Below are positions 15,744 through 23,689 of a stretch of 64,000 bases of DNA, one piece after another (position 1 is the stretch's first letter; each line of letters begins with the position of its first letter). The stretch covers positions 1 to 64,000 of the forward strand of contig NZ_BJNZ01000001.1 of NCBI RefSeq assembly GCF_006539945.1. Direction: 5' to 3'. The notes below the pieces were generated by a model that was not told the DNA's origin, did no database searches, and saw nothing but the letters and a program-made list of their open reading frames with translations. Source of the stretch: Cellulosimicrobium cellulans (GTDB lineage Bacteria > Actinomycetota > Actinomycetes > Actinomycetales > Cellulomonadaceae). A program made the position numbers and the translations under genes.

Positions 15744-17675
15744 TCAGAGCGCCGGGACTGACGTGTCCGTGCCGTCCTCCGGGTTGCCGACCGTCTGAGG
15801 CCGCCCCTCGGCGACGACGAAGTCGACGGTGCGAGCCGCGCCGACACGGCCGGTCGCGGGGTCGACATAGCGCAGGGAGAGGGTGTGAGTACCCGGGGCG
15901 AGGCCCGCGACCTGACGCAGCAGGGAGGAGTCCCCGAGCTCGTGGAGGTTACCGGTGGGCACGCCGTCGACGAGCGCCTCGACCACGGTCCCCGCGCGAC
16001 CGGCGAAGACGACGGTGGGCACGGCGACATCGTCGCGCAGCTCGACGACGTCGGGCGCCTCGAGGAGGAAGGGACCGATCAGCTCGCTCGCGTCCGAGGT
16101 CACGCCGTCGACGCTCTGTAGCGCGGACACGTAGAGGGAGGCGGCGGGGATCTCCGCGAGCTGTGCGGTGACGGTCCACGTGCCGTTCTCGCTCACGACG
16201 GTCTCTCCCAGGGCGATGCCGTCGGACGAGCTCACGGTCACCAGCGCACCCGGCACCCCCGTGCCGTGCAGCTGCGGGAGGTAGATCGCGCCGTCCCGGA
16301 AGCCGAGCATGCCGGGAGCCGCCGGGGGCTGAGGAGCCGGAGGAGGATCCGTCGGCGCCGGCTCGACCGGACCGCGAGGAGTCGCGTCCGTGGGCTCGAC
16401 GGGCACCGGAGGGGTGGCGCCGGTCGGCGCAGCCGTGTCGCCGGGGTCGGGGGTGTCGGCGGGCTCGTCGTCACGTGCCGCCGGGGGAGTGCCCGTCGCG
16501 GGAGGCACCGCCGACGGCGAGGACGCGTCGTCCTGCACGACCGTCGACGGCTCGACAGGGGCGACCGCCGGCGGACGTACTCGCGGGACCTCGGCGTCCT
16601 CGGGCTGTGCCGGGGCAGGTACGGCGGTCGTCCCCGTGACGTACTCCGGAGCGGCGTGAGCGACGGGTTCCGGTGCCGTCGGGGCCTCCGGGGTGGGAGA
16701 GCTGAGCCCGGCGACCGTGACCCCGACGACGACCGAGACGGTCGCGAGCACTGCCGTGAGGCTGGTGAGGCTCGCGAGGCCGAGGGCGGGCGGAGTCGCG
16801 GCGAGCGTCGCACCCGACGCGGCACCCACGGCTGAGGTGGCGTGGGCGGCTGAAGCGGCGTGAACCGCCACCCCGGCGTGAGGGAGGGCGTCGAGCGCAA
16901 GGATCCCGGCTCCCGCGACCAGCGGGAGGATGACGATCTTGAGGTTGCCGGCGATGTCGTCCAGCTCCTCGAGGAGGATCGCGCACCGCAGGCACGAGGT
17001 GAGGTGCTCCTCGAGCACGTCCCGATCACGCCGGGCGAGCGAGCCGCGCTTGTAGGGGCTGAGTCGCTCGACGGACCACTTGCACGTGTCGGAGACACCT
17101 CCGGAGTTCACGTGCGCTCGGAGCCACGCGATCCTGAGCCCCTCGCGGGCCCGGTAGGCGAGCGCGGCGGCCGCGTTCGGGCTCAGACCCAGGAACGTGC
17201 CGGCCTCGCGGGCCGGGATGCCCTCGACCTCCGTGTACCACAGGATGGAGCGCCATTCGCTGCGCAGGCTCGAGTACGCCCGGCCGGTGATCGTCCGCTC
17301 CAGCGCGGAGTCCTCGAAGAGCGCCTCGGGGTCCATCTGGTCGGCGAGGTCCTCGAGCGGTGCCGCCTCGCTGCTGTCCCGCGTCCAGTTCATGGAGATG
17401 CGGCGGATCGCCGAGTACAGGTAGGGGCGGAACGCGTCGGTCGGGCCGTGGCCGCGACGGATCGCGGCGAGCACGCGGGTGAACGCCTCCTGCACGAGGT
17501 CCTCGGGGTCGAACCTTCGGGTGATCTGGCGCGCGGCGCGTAGCCCGGCGTCGCCGTGACGAACCCAGAGCGCCCCGAAGGCGTCGTTGCTCCCGGCGCG
17601 AACCTGGTTGATCAGCTCCAGGTCCGACACGGGGGCGGCGGTCGACGCCCATTCGGCGATGGTGGCGGCAGACAC
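15744..17675 (-). CDS. Membrane-tethered ECF sigma factor fused to zinc-finger anti-sigma, TM and extracellular domain
   Basis: This 643-aa protein starts with ECF sigma domains 2 (about 33-100; DPEDLVQEAFTRVL) and 4 (about 130-190; LGLSPNAAAALAYRAREGLR). A zinc-finger anti-sigma-type motif follows, C198-x25-H224-x3-C228-x2-C231, then two hydrophobic segments (about 247-262 and 300-325). A long Pro/Thr/Ala-rich linker leads to a C-terminal Ig-like extracellular region (about 475-643). ECF groups with such membrane-bound extensions are known in Actinobacteria (ECF53 is one candidate group). It would hold the sigma domain at the membrane until an outside signal releases it. The GTG start has AGGAAGGGAG upstream; the longer frame to 18008 has none. 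Its own promoter carries the ECF-type site. Confidence 0.88.
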   Translation of the reverse strand: MSAATIAEWASTAAPVSDLELINQVRAGSNDAFGALWVRHGDAGLRAARQITRRFDPEDLVQEAFTRVLAAIRRGHGPTDAFRPYLYSAIRRISMNWTRDSSEAAPLEDLADQMDPEALFEDSALERTITGRAYSSLRSEWRSILWYTEVEGIPAREAGTFLGLSPNAAAALAYRAREGLRIAWLRAHVNSGGVSDTCKWSVERLSPYKRGSLARRDRDVLEEHLTSCLRCAILLEELDDIAGNLKIVILPLVAGAGILALDALPHAGVAVHAASAAHATSAVGAASGATLAATPPALGLASLTSLTAVLATVSVVVGVTVAGLSSPTPEAPTAPEPVAHAAPEYVTGTTAVPAPAQPEDAEVPRVRPPAVAPVEPSTVVQDDASSPSAVPPATGTPPAARDDEPADTPDPGDTAAPTGATPPVPVEPTDATPRGPVEPAPTDPPPAPQPPAAPGMLGFRDGAIYLPQLHGTGVPGALVTVSSSDGIALGETVVSENGTWTVTAQLAEIPAASLYVSALQSVDGVTSDASELIGPFLLEAPDVVELRDDVAVPTVVFAGRAGTVVEALVDGVPTGNLHELGDSSLLRQVAGLAPGTHTLSLRYVDPATGRVGAARTVDFVVAEGRPQTVGNPEDGTDTSVPAL

Positions 17676-17727
17676 CGGTCGAGCTCCCTTCCTCGTCCAG
17701 TCGGGGCGCGACGCGCCGACGTACTGC

Positions 17728-17755
17728 CTGGACACGGGACGGCAAGAAAGATGAC
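17728..17755 (-). promoter_or_regulatory. ECF-type promoter, site 5 (sigma factor autoregulation)
   Basis: Read on the minus strand: GTCAT, 15 bp, GTGTCCAG. The sigma gene start at 17675 is 60 nt downstream of the first G of GTGTCC, leaving a leader with a good ribosome-binding site. This predicts positive autoregulation. Confidence 0.75.
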
Positions 17756-18127
17756 GAGGGCCCTTCGACGGGCCTCTGGTGCGTGGTCGTCGGACCGCGC
17801 GACGGCGCCTCGTGGTGCCGGGCGGGAGGCCGGGCGGAGGGCGAACGCCTACGACGGTAGAAGGTCGGCACGCCCGCGATGCGGGGACCCCCCACTTCTT
17901 GGGGCGGGCGAATCCGGTCGCCGTCCCCCTGCCGGGACGCCCGCGACGGTGGGCGGCACAGGGCCCGCTCGGAGCGCCCTGTCCTCCTCGACGCCGTGAC
18001 GACGGCACCGGTTCGCGGCTCTCGCCTGCGAGTCCTCTCCGACGGGCACGTCGCGTCGGTCGGCGCTCGCGAGCACGTCGGTGCCACGTGTGTCGTCCGC
18101 CACGTCGACGGCAATCTTCGAAGCGGC

Positions 18128-18155
18128 GTCACAGTCGCGGCCGGCTGGTGTCCGG
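18128..18155 (+). promoter_or_regulatory. ECF-type promoter, site 6 (682-aa DUF11 protein)
   Basis: GTCAC, 15 bp, GTGTCCGG. The ATG at 18212 lies 64 nt downstream of the first G of GTGTCC, nearly the same distance as for the sigma gene (60) and the LATTG adhesin (62). Confidence 0.72.
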
Positions 18156-18211
18156 ACCCTCGGAAGGCACTCGACGTCGCCTTCGACCGACACACAGCAA
18201 GGAGACTTCAC

Positions 18212-20260
18212 ATGAAGAACGCCCGAGCGCCCCGGCGACGGAACGGGTGGATCACCCGCTCCGTCGCGGGGCTTGCGGCCGCGATGGCGATCGGCACCTC
18301 CGCCGTCGTCATGGCCGGCCCGGCGAGCGCGGCAGCCGGTGCCTTTCCCTCCGACCCGCCGCTCGTCTTCGTGGGGCAGGACGACCCGACGGGGCTGTAC
18401 ACGGCCGTCCAGGGTGCCGGCGCCGTCGAGTTCCGGCACGAGGGCGGCGTCTCGTCGTACGGGTACAACGCCATCGGGTACCGCGAGAGCGACGGCTACG
18501 TCTACGGCATGCGCCGCTCGACGGCGACGGCGGAGAAGAACCAGCTCGTCCGCGTCGGGCAGGGTGGCGAGGTGACGGTCCTCGGTGCCGTCTCCGGCCT
18601 GTACCCGCTGGCCGACGGGACGCTCCAGTACTGGAACCAGGGCACCGTCGGTGACGGCCAGTTCGCCGACACGCTGTTCGTCCGCGCCTGGGTGCGCGTC
18701 GAGGAGCAGCCGACGCACCCGGTGATGAAGCAGCTCTACGCGGTCGACATCAACACCCGCACCGCCCGCGTGATCGAGCTCGACGAGCAGGTCCCCGACC
18801 TGTCCGACATCGTGTTCAAGGACGGGTTCGTCTGGGGGCAGAAGGGCCTCGACACGAGCAGCGCGTTCTACCGCATCGACCCGGTCAGCGGTCACGTCGA
18901 CGTGTTCGACGTGACCCACTCCCTCGGCCTGCTCGGCGCGACGGGAGGCCAGTGGGTCTACGGCAACGGGAACATCGGGCTCTCCCGCAACTGGGACGGC
19001 ACCGTGCACCAGATCGCCATCGACGACCCTGCGTCGGCGAACCCGACCTTCCGCCTGATCAGTCAGCAGGCCGGCCCGGCCAGCTCCAACAACGACGCCG
19101 CGGCGATGCCCGGGCAGCCCGTGGACCTCGGGATCGTCAAGAGCGCGCCGGCCACCTTCACCAGCGGCGACCCGGTGACGTTCACCCTCACGGTGACGAA
19201 CCACGGCCCGGGAACGTCCAGCGGCTTCGTGGTCCGTGACGCGCTGCCGGCGCAGCTGTCGAACGTCACCTCGGTCACCCCGGGCTGCACCGTGAACGGC
19301 AACGTCCTCACGTGTACGGGCGGTGTGCTCGCCTCGGGGCAGAACGCGGTCATCCAGGTGACCGGCACCACCACCGCGGACTTCGACGGATGCATCGACA
19401 ACACGGGCACCGTCCTCGGCAACGAGGAGGACCCGAGCTCCGCCAACAACTCCTCGACCGCGAGGACCTGCGGTGAGCCCGTGCCGGTCAACCCGACGAC
19501 GGACCTGGAGCTGGTCAAGTCGGCGCCCGCGACGATGGCCACCGGGGACACGCTCACGTACACGTTCACCGTGACGAACAAGGGCGCCAGCGACTCGACC
19601 GGCTACACCGTCACCGACAACCTGCCCGCGGAGCTGACCGACGTCACGGCCGTGAGCCCGGAGTGCACCATCGACGGGGGCAGCGTCACCTGCGTGGGTG
19701 GAGCCCTCGCCGTCGGGCAGTCCCGCGAGTTCTCGATCACCGCGAAGGTGCCCGCCGAGTTCGTCGGCTGCGTCGAGAACACCGCGTCGGTCGTCGGGAA
19801 CGAGGCCGACCCGAACGCGATCAACGACACGTCGAGCGTCAACACCTGCGTCGAGGCGCCGGTGTGCCCGCCCGACGCGCTGAGCGCCGTCGACGACCAG
19901 GCGGTCGCGAAGCGTGGGGAGACGGTCGACATCGACGTCCTGGCGAACGACAGGAAGCCCGCCGCCGCGGAGCCGCACATCGTCGCGGGTCCGGAGCACG
20001 GGTGGGTCCGCATCAACGCGGACGGGACGGTCACCTACCTGGCGGATGCCAGCTACACCGGCACCGACACGTTCGAGTACACGATCCACGTCGACGGCTG
20101 CGAGTCGACGACGGCGATCGTGACGATCGGCATCACGGACGACGAGATCCCGCCGATCCCGGTCGCGGACCCTGCCGCGCTCGCCTCGGTCGGCCTCCTC
20201 GGGCTGGCCGGCCTCGGCCTCGGCGTCCACCGACGCCGTCGCCAGGCGATCGCCGCCTGA
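18212..20260 (+). CDS. Secreted DUF11-repeat surface protein with PEP-CTERM-like tail
   Basis: This 682-aa exported protein has a signal peptide (1-44, ending near ASA-AAG). An N-terminal propeller-like domain (about 45-300) is shared with the giant protein at 36221 (DPTGxYTAxQGAG, NLVRVGQGG, FKDGFVW, QWVYGNGN). Two DUF11 repeats (about 305-425 and 430-550) and a cadherin-like domain (about 555-640) follow. The last 37 residues read IPPIPVADPAALAS, a Gly/Leu/Ala helix, then HRRRRQ. This is the layout of a PEP-CTERM sorting signal, with VADP in place of VPEP, and an exosortase-like gene lies 1.7 kb downstream. The ATG follows AAGGAG by 7 nt. It is preceded by an ECF-type promoter and followed by a strong terminator. 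Confidence 0.85.
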   Translation: MKNARAPRRRNGWITRSVAGLAAAMAIGTSAVVMAGPASAAAGAFPSDPPLVFVGQDDPTGLYTAVQGAGAVEFRHEGGVSSYGYNAIGYRESDGYVYGMRRSTATAEKNQLVRVGQGGEVTVLGAVSGLYPLADGTLQYWNQGTVGDGQFADTLFVRAWVRVEEQPTHPVMKQLYAVDINTRTARVIELDEQVPDLSDIVFKDGFVWGQKGLDTSSAFYRIDPVSGHVDVFDVTHSLGLLGATGGQWVYGNGNIGLSRNWDGTVHQIAIDDPASANPTFRLISQQAGPASSNNDAAAMPGQPVDLGIVKSAPATFTSGDPVTFTLTVTNHGPGTSSGFVVRDALPAQLSNVTSVTPGCTVNGNVLTCTGGVLASGQNAVIQVTGTTTADFDGCIDNTGTVLGNEEDPSSANNSSTARTCGEPVPVNPTTDLELVKSAPATMATGDTLTYTFTVTNKGASDSTGYTVTDNLPAELTDVTAVSPECTIDGGSVTCVGGALAVGQSREFSITAKVPAEFVGCVENTASVVGNEADPNAINDTSSVNTCVEAPVCPPDALSAVDDQAVAKRGETVDIDVLANDRKPAAAEPHIVAGPEHGWVRINADGTVTYLADASYTGTDTFEYTIHVDGCESTTAIVTIGITDDEIPPIPVADPAALASVGLLGLAGLGLGVHRRRRQAIAA

Positions 20261-20271
20261 CCTGACCACGT

Positions 20272-20307
20272 GCCCTCGACGGCCCGTTCGCTCGGGCCGT
20301 CGAGGGC
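20272..20307. terminator. Hairpin terminator after DUF11 gene
   Basis: A perfect 14-bp stem (GCCCTCGACGGCCC and its complement) with an 8-nt loop begins 11 bp after the DUF11 stop codon. It separates the sigma-controlled gene from the downstream glycan operon. Confidence 0.75.
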
Positions 20308-20368
20308 GGGTGGCGGCTCTCCGGACCCGTCACCAGCCCCGTCATCACCAGCGTCACGAGAGGTACCC

Positions 20369-20530
20369 ATGTACAAGCCCGTCGGAGGGGGCGTCGTCGG
20401 AGCGGCGACGGTCTCCACGCTCGCGGTCACCGGCTTCAGCTCCTTCGTCTACGTCGCCGTCGCCGTCGGAGCGGTCGTCGCCGGCGTCCTGCTGCTCCGC
20501 ACGGCACGACTCCGCGACGTGCGGCACTGA
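20369..20530 (+). CDS. 53-aa membrane peptide with LAVTG sorting-like motif
   Basis: The ATG at 20369 has AGAGGT 5 nt upstream. The 53-aa product consists of a short Gly/Val-rich N-terminus, LAVTG (residues 18-22), a hydrophobic helix (about 26-44) and a basic end (RTARLRDVRH). LAXTG plus helix plus basic tail is the signature of class E sortase substrates, yet there is almost no protein before the motif. It is the first gene of the glycosyltransferase/exosortase cluster. It may be a peptide carrier to which glycan or protein is attached, or merely a membrane subunit; no family was recognised. Confidence 0.65.
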   Translation: MYKPVGGGVVGAATVSTLAVTGFSSFVYVAVAVGAVVAGVLLLRTARLRDVRH

Positions 20531-20556
20531 GCCGCGGCCCGGGAGATCCGTTCACC

Positions 20557-21975
20557 GTGCTGTCGACCCTGACCTATGTTCACGTCCTGGCGTTCGTGCT
20601 GCTCGTCGCCTTCCTGACCTACGTCGTCGCGATCCTCGTGCCGTTCGTCCGCAGGTCCCGGACCGTGCCCGGCGATGCGTCGGCCTACGAGTGGCACTTC
20701 TTCGTCCCGTGCTTGAACGAGGAGCTGGTCATCGGCCAGACGCTCGACCGGTTCGTGCGCGACTTCCCCGACGCTCACGTGTGGATCGTCGACGACGACA
20801 GCGACGACGCGACTGCGGCGATCGTCGCCGCACGCGCGGCCCGCGACGGCCGGGTCCACCTGGTCTCACGGAAGCGACCCGACGCGCGCAAGGGCAAGGG
20901 AGAGGCGCTCAACGCGGCCTACCGCGCCCTCGGACAGCACCTCGCGGGCCGCGACGTCGTGTCGGACCGGGTGATCGTCGGCGTCCTCGACGCCGACGGC
21001 GAGCTGGTGCCCGGCGCGCTCGAGCTCATGGCGGCCACGGACGTCTTCGGCAACGCACGGGTGGGCGCGGCTCAGGCGTCGGTCGCCATGAACAACGCCG
21101 GGATCGACCTGCACACGAGCGGCCCTGGCTGGGAGCGCGCGGCGAAGAACCTGTGGTCCCGGTGGCTGCTGCGCTGTCAGGACATCGAGTTCCGGACCAC
21201 GATCGCCGCGATGCAGACCCTGCGGCTGCGGACCTCGTCGTCGGGCATGGGCGGCAATGGCCAGTTCACACGCCTGTCGGCCCTGGACGCGATCGCCGCG
21301 ACCTATGGCGAACCCTGGCACGGAGCGCTGCTCGAGGACTACGAGCTCGGCATCCACGCGATCCTCGTCGGGTACGAGACGCGCTACGTGCACGATGCCG
21401 TCGTCCGGCAGGAGGCCCTGCCCTCGATGCGGGCCTACCTGCGCCAGCGCACGCGCTGGAGCCAGGGCGGTATGCAGTGCGCTCGGTACATCCCCGAGAT
21501 CTTCAGCTCGCGCAACTTCACGAACGCCGCGGCCCTGGAGAGCACGTACTTCCTGCTCATCCCGTGGACCGGTCTCGTCGGAGTGTTCCTGTGGCCCCTC
21601 GTGGGCATGAGCGTCGTGGCCGACGGCGCCGCGAACTTCGACTCGATCGTCGAGTGGGCGCAGTTCGTGTGGTGGCTCTGGCCCCTCACGATCCTGACCG
21701 GGATCCTCCCGTTCGTCATCTGGGCCTTCGTCTACCGCGTCACGGACGACCCCGGGGCCGGCCTGCTGAGGACCACGGCACGTGGTCTCGGCTACTGGCT
21801 CTACACCTACGCCACCTACCCCGTCCTGCTCCGCGCTCTCGGGCGCGTCGTGCGCGGCCGCTCCGGGTGGGAGAAGACCAACCGGGTGGGTGCGCAGGGT
21901 GCGCCTGTCACCGCGCAACCCGCCGTAGCCACCCCTGTCGAGCATCGACAGCCCTCTCTGGAGATCGCAGCATGA
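20557..21975 (+). CDS. Membrane glycosyltransferase family 2
   Basis: This 472-aa processive-type GT2 enzyme has an N-terminal membrane helix (5-30). Its cytosolic catalytic domain carries PCLNEE (51-56), D79-D80-D81, DAD (145-147), ED (260-261) and the polymerase motif QxxRW (Q297-RTR-W301). Two or three C-terminal helices follow (about 325-400). These motifs resemble cellulose/hyaluronan-synthase-like transferases that polymerise and export a glycan. The GTG start has GGGAG 11 nt upstream. Its stop overlaps the exosortase-like gene (ATGA), tying polymer synthesis to that protein. The sugar is unknown; the nearby WecB epimerase makes ManNAc residues plausible. Confidence 0.88.
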   Translation: MLSTLTYVHVLAFVLLVAFLTYVVAILVPFVRRSRTVPGDASAYEWHFFVPCLNEELVIGQTLDRFVRDFPDAHVWIVDDDSDDATAAIVAARAARDGRVHLVSRKRPDARKGKGEALNAAYRALGQHLAGRDVVSDRVIVGVLDADGELVPGALELMAATDVFGNARVGAAQASVAMNNAGIDLHTSGPGWERAAKNLWSRWLLRCQDIEFRTTIAAMQTLRLRTSSSGMGGNGQFTRLSALDAIAATYGEPWHGALLEDYELGIHAILVGYETRYVHDAVVRQEALPSMRAYLRQRTRWSQGGMQCARYIPEIFSSRNFTNAAALESTYFLLIPWTGLVGVFLWPLVGMSVVADGAANFDSIVEWAQFVWWLWPLTILTGILPFVIWAFVYRVTDDPGAGLLRTTARGLGYWLYTYATYPVLLRALGRVVRGRSGWEKTNRVGAQGAPVTAQPAVATPVEHRQPSLEIAA

Positions 21976-22520
21976 CCGACCACGCCCTTCCCCCCGTCGC
22001 TTCCCACCGGGGCGCTCGTGCCCTGGTGACCGCTCCCCGCCTCGCGCTGACGATCGCGCTGATCGCCGCGACCGTCTTCCTCCTGGCCGCCCACGAGCTC
22101 GTGCGCACCGTGGAGGCACGGATCGTCGCGCTCGCGATCGGACTCGTCGTCCCCGGGACGTCCGACTCGGTCGCGGACGTGGTCGTCTTCGCCGCGGGAG
22201 GTCCGGGCGGGCTCGGCATCCAGATCTCGTTCATGTGCTCGACCGTCGTGCTCCTCGCACCGCTGCTCCTCACGGCGGCGGTCGTCGCTCCGTTCCGGCG
22301 CTTCTCCGCGCGGAACGTCGTGCGTGGGCTCGCGGTGTCGAGCCTGATCGCGGTGGCCGCGAACCTCGCGCGCTTCGTCATGATCGCCTACGCCTACCAC
22401 TCGTGGGGCGGTGACGGGTTCGACGTCACGCACCACCTGGTCGGCTCGCTCTTCGTCATCGCGTGCTTCGTGGTCGCCTTCGCCGTGCTCGTACGGACGG
22501 TAGGCAGGCCGACACCATGA
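21972..22520 (+). CDS. Archaeosortase/exosortase-like membrane protein
   Basis: This 182-aa polytopic protein has about five membrane helices. The exosortase/archaeosortase catalytic pattern is present: Cys89 in SFMCSTVVLLAP, Arg134 in NLARFVMIAY, and His154/His155 in VTHHLVGS. These enzymes cleave PEP-CTERM-type tails during protein sorting, often next to polysaccharide genes. It is shorter than full exosortases (about 280 aa), so it represents the compact core. It is coupled by ATGA overlaps to the GT2 gene upstream and the acyltransferase downstream. The 682-aa DUF11 protein just upstream, with its VADP-type tail, is the natural candidate substrate, which is inference. Confidence 0.8.
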   Translation: MTDHALPPVASHRGARALVTAPRLALTIALIAATVFLLAAHELVRTVEARIVALAIGLVVPGTSDSVADVVVFAAGGPGGLGIQISFMCSTVVLLAPLLLTAAVVAPFRRFSARNVVRGLAVSSLIAVAANLARFVMIAYAYHSWGGDGFDVTHHLVGSLFVIACFVVAFAVLVRTVGRPTP

Positions 22521-23632
22521 GCTCGACGACGAGCACGCGCCGCCGGTCGTCACGACGAGGTGAGCGCGTCGTCCGGACGGCGGACGACCACCTCGCCTGG
22601 CCGCTCCTCACGCTCCTCGCGCTGGTCGTGGTGATCATGGACGACGCCAGCGGCGGCGTGGATCGCGCGCAGTTCCCCGGCCTCGGTCCGGTGCCGTTCG
22701 CGCACGGATCGACGGGCGCCGGCGTCCCCCTGTTCTTCGCGGCGTCAGCCGCGCTGATCTGCCGGGCGGTGCGCCGGCACGGTCGCGGCGGTGCCCTCCT
22801 GCGGTGGGCGACCCGCGTGATGCCGACGTACTGGGTGCTCGTCCTCGTGGTGCTCGTCGTCGGCGCCCTCCAGCCGCTCCCGATGAGCGTGTCCGCGGAG
22901 CACCTCTCGGTCCCCGACGTCATCGACAACCTGATCCTGGTGCCGCGCCTCGTCGCGACGCCCTGGGTGGACGTGTCCTACTGGTTGCTCGGCGCCCAGC
23001 TGCTCGCCCTGATGGGTGCCGCTCTCCTGTGGCCTGCGGTGCGCAGGTCGCAGCATGCCCTGGACCTGCTGCTCGTCCTGCTCCTGATCACGCCCTGGGT
23101 CGCCGGCCGGACGGCCGGTGGACCGGCCGCGTGGGACGAGCTCACCGGGCGCCTCTGGCTCGCCACGGGGGGTGAGCACCTGTACGGCTGGGTGATCGGC
23201 GTGGCGTTCTGGGCGTACGCGTCGGGTGCCATGAGCCGTTCCCGGGCCGCGGTCTACCTGTGCGCGGCCGTCGCCGCCGCGGCGCTCGGGAGCGGGACCA
23301 TCTGGACGGCGCTCGTGCTCGGGGCCGTCGTGATCGTCGTCGCGGCGTCGTTCGCGCTGCCGGACTCGCACGCGCCGCACCAGGGGCTGCGCTTCGCCGC
23401 GAACCTCTCCCTCCCGGTCTTCCTGACGCACAACGCCCTGTCGGTCGCGCTCGCGCTCGCGTTGTCGTCCTCCGGTGCCGTGAGCGGGTGGAGCGCGACC
23501 GCACTCCTCGTCGTCGCCCCCTGGGTGCTCGGGACTGCGGTCTGGTTCGCGGTTCACCGGCCACTGCTCCAGTGGCTCTCCATCGACATCGACCTCTTCC
23601 CGGTGCCGTCTCGGCGGCGCTGGCGCGGGTGA
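22517..23632 (+). CDS. Acyltransferase family 3 membrane protein
   Basis: This 371-aa integral membrane protein has about ten hydrophobic helices and the loose features of acyltransferase-3 proteins (an early FF-A-AAL segment after an HGSTG loop, and R-RVMPTYW in the second helix region). The canonical catalytic His of this family is not obvious, so the acyl-transfer role is tentative. Such proteins O-acetylate or otherwise acylate exported glycans. The start overlaps the exosortase-like stop (ATGA), so the two are co-translated. Confidence 0.75.
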   Translation: MSSTTSTRRRSSRRGERVVRTADDHLAWPLLTLLALVVVIMDDASGGVDRAQFPGLGPVPFAHGSTGAGVPLFFAASAALICRAVRRHGRGGALLRWATRVMPTYWVLVLVVLVVGALQPLPMSVSAEHLSVPDVIDNLILVPRLVATPWVDVSYWLLGAQLLALMGAALLWPAVRRSQHALDLLLVLLLITPWVAGRTAGGPAAWDELTGRLWLATGGEHLYGWVIGVAFWAYASGAMSRSRAAVYLCAAVAAAALGSGTIWTALVLGAVVIVVAASFALPDSHAPHQGLRFAANLSLPVFLTHNALSVALALALSSSGAVSGWSATALLVVAPWVLGTAVWFAVHRPLLQWLSIDIDLFPVPSRRRWRG

Positions 23633-23689
23633 CGCCCTGCGCCCGAGGTCGGCGTCTCTCCCCTGAACCCCCGAAAGGCACGCGGAACA

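Larger units (their letters stand above)
17676..18211. other. Divergent regulatory region between sigma factor and DUF11 gene
   Basis: This 536-bp gap holds two outward-facing copies of the ECF-type promoter (17728-17755 on the minus strand, 18128-18155 on the plus strand), so the same factor is predicted to drive both flanking genes. No further gene is supported; the open frames crossing it are extensions of the flanking genes. Confidence 0.7.

Noticed and set aside
17849-20269. Long minus-strand open frame (about 800 codons) opposite the DUF11 gene
   Set aside because: It mirrors the G/C-rich third positions of the true gene, has an Arg/Asp/Val-biased composition typical of antisense shadows, and shows no domain or ribosome-binding site.
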